A stretch of DNA of 64,000 bases from assembly GCA_036571765.1 (NCBI GenBank), contig BROE01000018.1, positions 16,764,883 through 16,828,882 on the forward strand. The letters are read 5' to 3'. The notes beneath the pieces are model-generated. The model had not been told where the DNA came from. It saw only the letters and a list, made by a program, of their open reading frames with translations, and made no database searches. Each line of letters starts with the position of its first letter. The stretch's first letter is position 1. The position numbers and the translations under genes were made by a program. Below, one piece after another: positions 22,101 to 33,192 of this stretch. This DNA comes from Plecoglossus altivelis. Its lineage: Eukaryota > Chordata > Actinopteri > Osmeriformes > Plecoglossidae.

Positions 22101-23330
22101 TTCTTTCAGGGTGAACTCATTGGGTTACCCCCCTGTCCTCTGTTTTCCCTACCATAACTCATCTCAAGTTCAGAAGGCTGGGGTTTCACAGAGGGGTTTT
22201 GCAGCGTTGATGGAGTATTTGGATTTGGGGAGAGTTTATGAGCCTGACATGGGCTCGTGAACGAAATTAATAGGCATAGTTAGTAGTTCAGGGGTAACCT
22301 CGTTTTACTTTACAGATAACGAAGCCGGTCAGTTCTACTGTGTATGGATTCAAACGCGTAAAACTGCATCAGAACTGCATCAAAAGTTGAAAAAATAGAG
22401 GCCACACTGTTTCTACAGGATTACGGCCTTATTCAATTGTTGATTGCCTGGTGCAATTCAAATGAATGCTGGCTCAACACAACAGGTTTAGACTTGAGTT
22501 CGTTTTGGTTACACGAAATCTTGACTCGCCAACTTGCAGAGTTTAAAAAGTAGCCTAATAAACCTATACCTTTGGAATGCTTTCACCCGGCCGAGAGTTT
22601 AAATTCTCCTAACTTTAAATAGGCCCATAAAATGTTAATTAGCTATATACCTTCAATGATATGACGGTATGATTCCGTAATGAACTTGTAAAGGTCGTAT
22701 TTTGGTCTACACAACCCATCCTCGGTGAATCCAACTTGTCTTGTATCTGAGCCGGGTGACTGCGGTGACTGGCGTGGGTCACTCTCAGATCAAAGCGCGT
22801 GAGAGGCGGTACAAACGGCCCAGCACGAGCAAAATGTACACCAGCTGCTTTGAAGAAGGTTAGCAACGAACGTCCTTTCTTAAAGTTATTCTGTTTTCTA
22901 TTTTACATGTGGATTTTCAATACATGACCGTTGCTGTGAATGTTTATCGATCGGGTGGGTTGTGAGACATTTTAAAAATCAAAGTGATAGCGATTTATTT
23001 TTTCTACTTCTTTTTTTTTGTTATTGCGTGTAGGCTAGTGGTCCTGGGGTCAGGTCCCCTGGCCAAGCCGTTGACGGCTCCACTGCAGGCAGCTGCACCT
23101 TAATACACATGGACAAACAAGGCCGCACTCTAAAGAATGCAGGTTGTTCACCTTTCCAAACAATCGGGATGTGTTCCAACGAATGTGATACAATGCGGTG
23201 GCCTGGCCTCGAGTTTGGGTCGTATTGTTTGAGAGGCCGTGGAGAGTGACGCTGAGAGAACAGGGCAGGGAGGAGGGCTCTAGGAGAAGGGGAGTTTGTT
23301 TACATGTTTAGATATCCCAGAGGCGTCAAG
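19116..23330. other. hoxb1a 3' flank, non-coding
   Basis: The sequence changes here from repeat-dense to mostly unique and AT-richer. 21445-21990 is a GC- and CpG-richer patch with no recognised promoter motif. Three nuclear-receptor-like half-sites lie at 22754-22781. Open frames are short, apart from a 150-codon minus frame at 21351-21803 that shows no known domain. No RNA gene was recognised. Confidence 0.5.
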
Positions 23331-23344
23331 AGGTAAAAAGGTCA
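23331..23344 (+). promoter_or_regulatory. DR2 retinoic-acid response element (Hoxb1 3' RARE)
   Basis: AGGTAA AA AGGTCA is a direct repeat of two nuclear-receptor half-sites spaced by two bases. Vertebrate Hoxb1 genes are known to carry a DR2 RARE in a 3' neural enhancer that drives early retinoic-acid-dependent expression. The site here lies about 1.4 kb downstream of the hoxb1a stop codon, in the expected place. RAR/RXR binding is inferred from sequence and position. Confidence 0.8.
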
Positions 23345-24770
23345 ACGGGAACCACCCGGTATGCAACGTAACATTCCACACCCTGCGCGCAGCGTGCATA
23401 GACAACAGTGTTGGGCTTCCCGGTCTTCTCATTTTGGGAGTTCTGCTGAGGTCAAATCGAGGGTACTGAATTCAAGGAAACCATTGAAATGCACGGGGTC
23501 CATAACTCATTAGTATGCATGGCAGGTCCCCAAAGAATATGCGGCAACATTGTAGGCTGGAACACTCCATCGGCCCTATTGTCCTCTTGTTTACACCATG
23601 AAAAGTCGCATTCAAACATTAAAATTGGAAACCGTGGAAATAAACTAGCCTATACTTTTTTATTTATTCAAACAAGAACTGTAACATGTTTTGTAAAATA
23701 CGTTTTTATTTGAGGTAGATTTAGAGACAACATTTCGATTGAGAAATTATTCCAAGTAATCGCGTAACCGCCAAACTAATACAACTTAGTCTGTTCTGCA
23801 TGATGAAATTAAGAAAAAAGTACAAAGTCATATATACATTCACATTTTCAAACGTATCTTTCTTTGCCTATAAAGGTGGCAACATTTGAATAAGTCTAAT
23901 TCAACTGTGTTTTTTTGCGAGTTAATTTGACTGTCACAGGTGTAAAATGTGTTATGACGTTAAGTATGTTCCGTATTCTACTGATAGCTTAAGTATACTG
24001 AATTTAGTTTGCCATTGGGATCACGTCATCTTCGACTATATTGAGTCAGGTTCTAAAGACTTTATACCGTAAGAATACTACTAAAAAGGATTTGTTTATA
24101 ATACGTAATAAATCTCGTTCTATTTGCCTACACTCCATGAACTGGTGTTTGAATTATTCACACCTTAACACACACACACACACACACATACACAATTTGT
24201 TCGTATAATACCCTGTGATCCTATAGTGCAAGGAGACTTTCATACAGCAAGCATTTCGACCTCCGAAGGCAGTTGCTTGGGCCTGTAATATCGCCTTGAA
24301 AGGCCATAAACCAATGGGGGGGGGGGACGCGTACAAAATACAAAAATACTACAAAATAAAAACAAGTTCAACAACATCGCAATGTTTTGCCAATAGGCTC
24401 CCTGTCGGTATCATAAGGCTCGTTTTGAGATTTGTAAACATCCAAAAGTGCGTCCACCATCCGGTAAAAAGGTGTCTAGACTGCAGACCCTGTTATATTC
24501 AGATTGTGAGAACAAATGTCTAGCTTCATCATAAAAAAAACTCTGTGCATAGCCCTTTGTGTCTTCTGAGTGTGCGTGTCAAAGTAGGCTAATGACTTGA
24601 GTTTAAATGACATCAGAGATGTTTAAATATAGGCATCAATTACAGACATTTCGCATAAGCAGTGGAATCGAGTGGTATTCGATAATACAGGAGGAATATT
24701 CTACAGATAAAAATAATTCCCCCTCCCCCCATTCGATCTCAGTGCCTTGAGTTTTTGTACATGATCTCCA
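23345..24770 (-). other. hoxb1a 3' UTR and proximal 3' flank
   Basis: The 3' UTR should start at 24770. No AATAAA was seen within the first kilobase on the minus strand. A (CA)n lies at 24168-24190. The extent of the UTR is inferred from the candidate polyadenylation signals at 23659-23710. Confidence 0.45.
23659..23710 (-). terminator. Candidate hoxb1a polyadenylation signals
   Basis: On the minus strand, AATAAA occurs at 23705-23710, 23663-23668 and 23659-23664, about 1.06-1.11 kb past the stop codon. If used, the 3' UTR would be about 1.1 kb. No transcript evidence is available. Confidence 0.4.
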
Positions 24771-25090
24771 TCAAGTTTCCGAACTAGGGGACATGCCTGG
24801 TGACGTGGAGGAGGACTGGTCAGAGTTGTCATCCAGGTCCTTGGATGAGCCTGTGGCAGAGGCTGGGGCAAGGCCTTCTTTCTCACGCTTTTTCTGCTTC
24901 ATCCGGCGGTTCTGGAACCAGATCTTCACCTGGGTCTCGTTTAACTCGAGAGTGGCAGCAATCTCCACCCGCCTAGCTCGCGTGAGATACTTGCTGAAGT
25001 GGAATTCCTTCTCGAGCTCAGTTAGCTGTTTCGTTGTGAAGTTGGTTCGAATTGTGTTCTGGGGTCCCATTCCATAGTCTGTAACTTTGA
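24771..25090 (-). CDS. hoxb1a: hoxb1a exon 2 (homeobox, stop)
   Basis: 320 coding bases follow the acceptor CAG at 25093-25091. The exon starts with the linker VKVTDYGMGPQN, then the full homeodomain and a short Ser-rich tail ending PSSET. The stop is TGA at 24773-24771. Confidence 0.95.
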
Positions 25091-26670
25091 CTGGGAGAAA
25101 CGAGAGGGGTGGTTAATTAGAAGGTCTTTAAATACACGATTAACTTCTTGTTGTTAATTCTGGAAGAAAAAAATAGCATGAATTTTATTACTCAGTTTCG
25201 TTTTCAGATTTGCTGAATAGATATCACAAAGAGAGACCGTGCACAATGCATCATAGGTCGTGTAACAACTAGTAATAAAAAACGCACATATTTCAAGGCA
25301 AGACAATCTCCTGCGCTTCTCATGGCCCACAATGAAAATAAAGTCAAGCCGCGTGTAGAGTTATAAATGCACACGATACGTGTAAACCCATATTCCCTTT
25401 GGCAATGTTATGAGTGGTAGTTTTATGGTCCTCGCCTACTGGGTCTGGTCTCACCCGGGTGAAGCTGAAACTTAGATCTATGCACAACTTCCAAACGGGC
25501 AAAAGCGAGGAAGGAAAAGGCCCGTGGAATACAATAGGGGCCAACAAAAACGAATGAAGCCAAATGAGAACATTTGAGTAGTTTAAGATAACAGCATCGG
25601 GCTACTTCCTGGGGCGTATGAAAGCACGTCTGCTCGATGCATTAGCAAGGGAACAGACGGGGGGAGAAAATAACATGTCAGGCATGCACGCAGCCACAGT
25701 TACCAGAACCGTGTCTGGACAGAGATATCACACTGACCTAGAATTCAGCCCCCCAAACTCCCAGTGTGTTATGGGTCAGAGATAAACCAAGATAGGCGAG
25801 ACCTGCATTCCCTACGCTCTCGTAATCACAACGAACCGTGTGAGAATACATTTGCGTATCAATCAAACATTAGGCTCTAATAATCGAAGAATCATCCTGA
25901 AACAGGTGACGTGATTGGATGGTTTCCACACACATTAGGGGGAAAAAACAAAGTGTATTTCCCTGCTCCTGCGCGGTTCATTTTTTTCGTCCGTCTGTGA
26001 ACGCTGTTTTCTTAAGGCCTCGCAACTCACCTGTTTTAGGAGGGTTCCTCTTCACTTTCATCCAGTCGAACGTCTTGCTTGGTGGCGTTTGCTCCGAGTC
26101 TCTCTCCCTCTCCTGGGAGGCTGATATGTCAACATAGGTGCTCTGTAAATACCCCCGCTGGTGGTCTTGTACTTCACTACCAATATGCTGGTACTGGGCC
26201 GCAGGCACGGCCCCTTGACTTCCGCAGTAGGTCCCTGCAATGGATCCGTAGTTGGGGCCTACATTTGGGGCGGAAAAGCCCGATGATTGATAATACATCC
26301 CATCTTGTTCGTTGATGAAGTACTGAGGGTGTCCATAGTCAGGGTTCGCGCATGCTTGAGTCCCGTACCCAGAGCTTCCACTGCCGCCATAGGGGATTCC
26401 CATATTAGCATGGTGCGTCTGGGACTGGTGATTGGGATGCGCGTAACTGCTGGTCTGGTGCTGATGTTGGGACGCGGCGACCTGCACGCTGCCTCCGACA
26501 TAAAGCCGTCCATCACCGTTATAGCTGTCAGTCGCTGTGGTGGAGGCCGTTTGGAAGGGTGCCGGGAAACCATGATCCAAGTGGTGATATCCAGACTTTG
26601 GTGAGTAGGCGTTCGTCCCACGGTTACAAATTGAGTACTCAAGGAAAGAGTTCATTCTGGAATTGTCCAT
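24771..26670 (-). CDS. hoxb1a: Homeobox protein Hox-B1a (two exons)
   Basis: This is an anterior Hox transcription factor that specifies rhombomere 4 identity with Pbx and Meis/Prep partners. The coding sequence joins 26670..26031 and 25090..24771, giving 319 residues. I chose ATG 26670 (MDNSRMNSFLEY) because other Hoxb1 proteins begin with an equivalent leader; a second in-frame ATG is at 26655. The Hox1-type hexapeptide TFDWMKVKRNPPKT ends exon 1 (residues 200-213). The homeodomain spans about 224-283, with the recognition helix [15 protein letters not shown] and Trp/Phe/Asn/Arg all present. The middle is rich in His, Gln, Tyr and Ser, as in the family. Donor G|GTGAGT and acceptor CTCCCAG are canonical, intron phase 1. 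The TFDWM hexapeptide and the YSPKSGYHHLDH leader fit hoxb1a better than hoxa1a, hoxc1a or hoxb1b. It is flanked by the r4 autoregulatory element upstream and a DR2 RARE downstream. Confidence 0.96.
25091..26030 (-). other. hoxb1a intron
   Basis: A 940-bp GT-AG intron. The plus strand reads GTATCAATCA at 25856-25865, i.e. TGATTGATAC on the gene strand, a Hox/Pbx-type site. It directly adjoins ATTTGCGTATC, an octamer-like string. TGATTGGATGG lies at 25912-25922 on the plus strand. These could form an intronic enhancer, unproven. Confidence 0.7.
26031..26670 (-). CDS. hoxb1a: hoxb1a exon 1 (coding)
   Basis: 640 coding bases (213 codons plus one base) run from ATG 26670 to the base before the GTGAGT donor at 26030-26025. 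It carries the N-terminal activation region and the Pbx-contacting hexapeptide. Confidence 0.93.
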
Positions 26671-26912
26671 GCGCAATTGATGATGGAGGGCCAGCCTGCA
26701 TGCGTTTCAAGGAGAATCCTCCTTAGCCTGCAACCTCTCGGCCGTTTGTCATGCGGAAGGTATCGAGGGAAAAAAAGGAAAGAGCTCAGCTCGCGGATCA
26801 AGTCACCCAGGGCTTTCCCTATAACACTTTTCTTACCTCAGCTGCTGGTGACGTGAGCCGTCACGGCGCCAATGGTGAGGGGGACCTCCAGAAGTTTGTC
26901 AGCGCACCGCAC

Positions 26913-26976
26913 TCATCCATCAAGCGGCTGACATTTGCATGACAAAGCCACTTCAATCAAACTGGCCCATCAATCT
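26913..26976 (-). promoter_or_regulatory. Hoxb1 rhombomere-4 autoregulatory element (b1-ARE)
   Basis: On the gene strand, in order: AGATTGAT (26976-26969), TTGATTGAAG (26960-26951), TTTGTCATGCAAATG (26946-26932), a Meis/Prep-type TGTCAG (26933-26928) and TGATGGATGA (26922-26913). Known Hoxb1 r4 enhancers hold three Hox/Pbx repeats, of which repeat 3 is TGATGGATGG, next to a Sox/Oct composite site TTTGTCATGCTAATG. The type, order and spacing fit closely. The cluster lies about 240-310 bp upstream of the start codon, as in other vertebrates. Function here is inferred from conservation. Confidence 0.88.
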
Positions 26977-29269
26977 GATAACAGCACGTACATGTCAAGC
27001 CGCTCTGAAAAAAAGGCTCTACTGACCGGCAAAGAAATAAAGAAAGAGTTTGGATATTCTCCTACGATACTACATCCCCCATTCGCGTCTCTCTTTTCTT
27101 GTGTTGTAGATAACATATATCATTCTGGGGTAGTTTGCTCTGGAAACAGCATATTCGTACCGCACATAGTAAATCAAGCAACTTGGCCTTACAGTAGTGA
27201 CTGTCCTGCATTCAGAAACTGCTCTTTCATTGTATTGCATAATATCATTAGGTATTATTTTTTTGCCAGTGCATAAACATGGATCGTGACCACAGAGATC
27301 CCAATATCAGTATTGGGGAGGATGGAATCCGTTTAACACTTGAATTGACGTAATGTTTTTTGGGATCAGTCCCGGATCTGTATTGGGGAATCTAATTGAA
27401 TTAATGAGCTGATCTGTTACAGAAACTAGGTTAGAACGACAGCAAGCCTTCTGGCAACCCACATCACGAAGGAAGTCAGGATATCTTCCATGAATAGTAG
27501 AGTAGTTCATTGTACAGGCTACATTTTCTGTTGAATGCGACATACTTCGAACTGACTTCACATTTTTTATTGATGTTAGACAGATCATAACTGGAACAAA
27601 AGCGAGGCCCAATCTTAGTGGCACTGAATGAAAAAAGGTGGTCATGAACGTTAAACTCAATCGAAAATATCATGATTGAGTTGCCTTGCTCTTCGTGTCA
27701 ACGTGGGTGGACAAAAAGAGGAAAGGAGGAAGGCTAATTATTAAATGTTGTTACAAAAGGTAAAGACGTCTGCCTCTTCATGAAACTACCCACGCGCCGT
27801 GATGAGGACTGAAGAATCTGGAATATATTTGCTCGTTACTCCGTGCTGGACAAGAGAGGTTAACAATATAACGCCCACAGTAATTTGTAACTTGTCAGGA
27901 TGTTTACCGTTGGGCTCGCATCTCTGCTTGGAGAAGGGTGGTAGAACGGCCAAAAGTTCATCTCGACGCTAGTTTGTTGTTTGTTCTGGAAGGGTATCTT
28001 TTCTATCTTAAGAGTACTCAAAGCTTTTAGCTGCCTGCTCTCAAATGAAGGTTACTTATCTTCGGTGGGGAGTTGACATATCCACGTGTCATTCAATAGA
28101 AGATTTCCAGCAGAAGATATTTCAGTTTTATTAGACTCTTTGAGATGTAACTTTATACACCAGCTTCTTTAAAACCCCTTTGCAGAATAAAATGTTTTTT
28201 TTTGTCATTTGGAGGACAGGTGTGCATATAATGTAATTTACATTTAGCAATAGGCAATACGCTATTCCAGATAAAACCAAATTGTCATTTAGGTCGATGC
28301 GCATTTTTAGATTGACAGAGTGACCAAAGAGTGACCACATCTATTGGCTATAAATCCTCTATAAAGTCAATGGCTTTCCGTTTGAAGTCAATAAAAATAC
28401 ATTTACATTTCAAAAATACTATCTCGCCCGTCCAGTCATTTTTTTGTTGACAGAGTATGAGCCATAACAAATCAAAGGATTGGATTTTATATTATTTAGC
28501 TTTTATTGCGTGGACTAATCCTTGACAAAATCGGTTTTATGACCTGTTGGTTCATGGGCCTTTGGCAGCCATGATTAACCAAGTGGTATGTGATCAAATT
28601 TAACTTTCAGTTCAGATTTTATTGTCAAACGATTGCCGTAAGGTCGACCACGATATCAAAAAATTAACTCTCTTTTTTTCCTTCTTTTTTTTGAAGGATA
28701 GGCAAGCAGCCAGTTTGGCTTCAGACACTTTCGTCAAATCACCGTAGGCAACAGAAGCCCATTTCAAACTGTAACAAGAGAATCTGAGGAGGGATTCAAA
28801 TGCAAAGTGAAGTAGGGATTAGAATGGAAACCTTTGATCACAGTGATCCTCTTGACAATTTACCGCATGTAATCCACTCTGGGAATCCTGCTAGCAAACA
28901 CATACAGGATAGAACGGCATCCACATGATAATTAGGCTAGTTTGAGAGCACAAGCGCTAACCCTCTAGTGGTAGGATGTGGGTGCAATTTCAGGGGTCGC
29001 AGTCAGTAGCCGCTAGCTAAATGCACACGCTCACATCACGTATCAAGCATAAACTATTTACAAATAATATAAATAAATAAAAACGTTCATAACAATATGG
29101 TGTAGCCTATGATAAAGGTTTTTCAGTGGTAAATAGGCCTAATAATGTTTGTGTACCGAGATTACTCACTTATTTGTTTAAAGTGTATTTAGCTAAAGTT
29201 CTGAAATTGCGAAAATATAATCATGTTTCCTCATCGTCGAAGGGCCCAGTGATTAAAAGACAGATTAGA

Positions 29270-29520
29270 AGGTTCTTAAAAGCATGTTTGGGGAAACGCA
29301 TGTTAAATATAACGATCGTTCGTTATTTTGCTCGTTAAAAAAAAAATATGAACAACTAAGATCAGTCGTTTTCGGGAAACGTGGCCCAGGTTTCCAAAGC
29401 ACTAGCCTGCGTGCGTCATTCGATGATCATTAGTGCGCACGGTAACGACAGTTTCGAACCAGTCGTTAGTGCATCGTAAAATGCTCGTTGCTGCTTCGAG
29501 TCCCAAGCGCCACATTCCGC
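29270..29520. other. Possible degenerate mobile-element remnant
   Basis: GTTTGGGGAAACGCATG (29286) and GTTTTCGGGAAACGTGG (29367) are imperfect copies of one motif. AACGATCGTTCGTTA and related CGTTAGT strings surround them. This patchwork of short imperfect repeats resembles a decayed non-autonomous transposon, but no termini or target duplication could be defined. Confidence 0.2.
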
Positions 29521-30473
29521 GGGCAACAGCCGTTAACATTAAATGCATGCAGTTTGGCCAAAATGGAAGAATGTCATGATTTCATTTAATTCATGACCAA
29601 CCGTAATCCATACATAACGACGTTTTCATATGAATTTGCGAGATGAAAAAAATACTTGAATAAAGAAATGTAGCTTAATATCTACTGGGTGAAACAAAAG
29701 AAAGTTAAATAAAGTCTTGTGTTTGACCATTTGGCATTGTGTATACCTTTTCTGCGATACAGTACAAAGATTTGTACTTCGTCGTTTACGGCCTGCCGTC
29801 ATTGACTTTGTTATCTAATTATGTGCAGGATACTTAGGCTAGCCATTGGCAAGCCAGCCCTAGATGGTTCCTTGCATGGAGATATTGGTGAGAAACTACA
29901 CTCAAAGGCAGGGTGACCTTTTCACTTTTCCTAAATAAAAATGAAAGCAGTGTAGATTTGAGATGCTAGGCTAAATCGTGCAAGGATGCTAAGAGACACA
30001 AAATTTTCCATTTGTTTGAGAGCAAACTTGTCTCTCTTACAGTTGTCTCTCAATACGGCATCGTCCCCCTTTTCCCCCTCCCCCCCTCCCCTCCATCCTC
30101 ACAAGCCTCTCTGCCAGATATAGTTGACATTTGGTAAGTGCTTTGTGCAAATATGTATGCAAACCCTGCAGTGATTTGCGTTAGCGTAAACACAAATGTT
30201 AGAGAGTTGAGCGACTAAGCCTTGTGATGATGCCAGCCAGACCCTTGTGGCCGCACCCAGCCACCTCCTGTGGACTGCGAGGAGCCAAGGAAAGAAACGT
30301 TAGCAAAGCTCTGCTTTCGCTCAGACATCCGTGTAGGATTATTCCATAACAATAAATAAACAACATCCTACTTCTTGTGGTGGGTTCAGAGTGGAATGCT
30401 GTATATTTCTCCCGTGACCGCTAATGCAAATCAGCCTTTCTGTCACCCAATATAGTATTTAAATGATTATTAA

Positions 30474-30515
30474 GCTCTGTCTGTCTGTCTCATGGCATCT
30501 GTCTGTCTGTCTGCC

Positions 30516-30546
<31 letters not shown>

Positions 30547-30629
30547 TTCATGGTATCTATCTGTCTGCCTGCCTGCCTGTCTGTCTGTCTGTCTGTCTGT
30601 CTGTTTCATGGTATCTATCTATCTATCTA

Positions 30630-30688
<59 letters not shown>

Positions 30689-30689
30689 G
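30474..30689. repeat. (CTGT)n/(CTAT)n microsatellite
   Basis: CTGT tetranucleotides with CTGCCTGC and CTATCTAT variants. They are broken twice by a TTTCATGGTATCTAT segment and once near the left by TCATGGCATCTGT, so the array also has a higher-order unit. Confidence 0.95.
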
Positions 30690-30906
30690 GCACTGAGCCA
30701 TTCATTCCGATCTTTTATTTAGTTTTGGGGATCGATGGCTTGCTTTGACTTACTGTTGGCTGTCCCATTGGCAAAGCATTGAGATCATTGTTTCATACAG
30801 CTGTAGTTTATCATTTCATAACGTCTGCTATCACACACTCTGTCGATACATCAGAGGAAGTTATGTCTTAGTTGCAGGGGAGGTTCTGGGGCAAGGGTGG
30901 GGGGTG

Positions 30907-30907
<1 letters not shown>

Positions 30908-30937
<30 letters not shown>
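30908..30937. repeat. 30-base G homopolymer
   Basis: An uninterrupted run of 30 G on the plus strand, preceded by GGGGTGC. The length is likely to be inexact in any read-based assembly. Confidence 0.8.
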
Positions 30938-31358
30938 CTTAAGGCAGCAAGCATTAACCACCTTGCTGCCCCCTAAATGTAGAGACTGAATACTTATACA
31001 AGTTTTTTTGCCCGTTAATGCCAGAAAATGACAACAACAATCATGTTTAATGTTGCTGGCCTCTCTAACAGTACAAGATTTAGAACCTACACTGCTTTGT
31101 AGCGAATTATCAGCAGTCAGGATTATCGTTGATCCAGTCTCTCTAGATAAAGACTAGGAGTTCAGTAAAACCTTTTAGATGGTTGTTTCTATCCATCAGT
31201 GAAAACCTCTGATCTCTCCATGCAGCGAGCATGGAATCATTGCCAACAGCATCCTCTCTGACAGATTCATGCCAGGTTTGATGAACCTAGCTATATATTA
31301 TCGTCACGACGACACAGTGCCTCGCAGAAGGCACATTCCGACTTCCTTGTTTATCCGC

Positions 31359-31371
31359 GTTTCTAGGCAAC
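31359..31371. promoter_or_regulatory. X-box-like motif
   Basis: GTTTCTAGGCAAC has one good RFX half-site (GGCAAC) and one weak half-site. A nearby inverted repeat CTTGCC-CA-GGCAAG lies at 31379-31392. This is a candidate only. Confidence 0.2.
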
Positions 31372-32146
31372 GGGGAGACTTGCCCAGGCAAGTCCTCGGC
31401 TTTAACCAGTGTCACTCCCACTTCCTGAGAGAGGACAGGCCACATCCTGCCTCTCAGACCTATAGCCGCTGATTTTGATAAACTATTGTCTCTTTCATAT
31501 CGCTGCACTGGTGAAGTGTGCGGATTGTCGCCGGCCTAGACTCTAAGAGCCTTGTCATCGGATCCCTCCTCTGCATGCAGGGGAACACTGAGCGCGCTCA
31601 GGCTTTTAGAAAGTCACGTGACCCATTACCAGCATTCCTGGAAGCAGGGCCCCAGTCCTTCCCGAAAAGCGTGGAATGTGATAGCGGACAGGGATGGAGA
31701 GATCTCCCTGTCGGCTGCTGAGTCGGAGGGCTATTACATTAGCCGCTCTGCCGAAAAAGGGCTGGTCCGGTCCAGCCACAGGAGACGAGAGGGAGGACAG
31801 GAACGGCCCGTCTCGTCCATAGCGCCAGGCTCTATTTGAACCCCAGACCCTGTGTAAGATCAAGACAGACACCCTGGGCTCTATGATATCCTGTTTTGGG
31901 GGGCCAACGGAATCTTCAGTTGAACACATTGAAAAAAGTGTTACGTTTAGGACATGGTCAATCGCAGGAACGTCCTCTTAATTTCATCCCCTGTTTCTTC
32001 AAATGTGCGTGAACATCTAGGTCTGGGAGAGAAGAGAGCTTGCCGGATGGCGTGACCACACAGTGTCGTCTGGCTGCAAGACCATGCAAGGGACTGTGTT
32101 CTATGACGTCACATCCTGTCTGAGGTGCCGATTGAGAAGATACACA

Positions 32147-32151
32147 CCACA

Positions 32152-32186
<35 letters not shown>
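32147..32186. repeat. (CA)n microsatellite
   Basis: About 20 CA units. Confidence 0.95.
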
Positions 32187-32188
<2 letters not shown>

Positions 32189-33132
32189 CTGCCGCTATGG
32201 GAATACTTCTGCATCACATACAGCATGGATCACTCATTGTAAGATAAAACAAGTCGCTCCTCTTAGTCAAAGAGAACATTCTTCATGGTCTGACGGTCCG
32301 AATCTGTTCCGATCTATCTCTACGCTGGTCACAAACCCTTCTCCCTCGGTGCACTTTCAACTGACATACATAGTCAAGTCAGATAAGCAATTTATACAGT
32401 GTGACGATAAATCAGACATAAACGTGTGACAAAACTACACTTAACACATTAAGCTGTCTCCTTACCTGTGAGATTTCAAGGGCGTCTGCCTTCAGCGGTT
32501 CAGGGACGTGTTTTGGCAGTCATGTTGGATGGCTACTCACTGCCACATCAGATTCATCCTATCAGCGTGGACCCATCGCTGATAAGGCTAAAAGTTGTCT
32601 GGCAGTCAGCCAATGCTGTCTCACCACATCGTCACCTGGGAGCGCGAGGAAGGGCCCGACTAGGAAGTGGCGCTACGTTGTACTCAGTCCAAACCACAGG
32701 TATTTGGAATCATGGTTAAACCAACTTTGGTTACAGCTTCTTTCAACTGCTTCCTTCTGGCACGCTCAAGTGCTGTAGTACTAGATGTTAGGCAAGACAA
32801 ATGAAAATCAAAGTACTTCAGCTACAAAAATAATCAGATACCCGCTGCCCGCGATCGCGGACCTGGTCTGACAACACGTCACCCGATCCGTGGACGGCAT
32901 CACCAGAGGCTGCCGTCTGGTGCTCCAGTCAGTCCTGTGATGTGTCGCGGCTCTGCTACGTTCTTTTGGTTTGTAAAGAACGACCCGTGACAGGAGCAGG
33001 TTCATTTTACATCTGGTTGAGTTAGCGAAAACGAGATTGATGCCGCTGCCCATGAAAGGACATCATGTTCACACAAAGATCTCTTTTCTACGTCTTTGTT
33101 ACGTTCGTGATTACGTTGTGACTGTGTGATGT

Positions 33133-33192
33133 ACCTGGCTCCAAAGATACTTTCCCCCAGCTTGGGATCACTAAAGTAATCTATCTATCTAA
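33133..33192 (+). mobile_element. 3' tail of a LINE-like fish retroelement
   Basis: CTTTCCCCCAGCTTGGGATC, then ACTAAAGTAATC and a short ATCTATCT array, resembles the common fish LINE/SINE 3' end (cttggggatcaataaagtatctatctatc). A degenerate tail with a tetranucleotide end is typical of old 5'-truncated insertions. No coding part remains recognisable upstream. Confidence 0.45.

Noticed and set aside
24793..25077. Plus-strand frame over the hoxb1a homeobox
   Set aside because: Antisense shadow of the homeobox exon. The same applies to plus frames at 37017-37386, 43409-43696 and 44451-44759.
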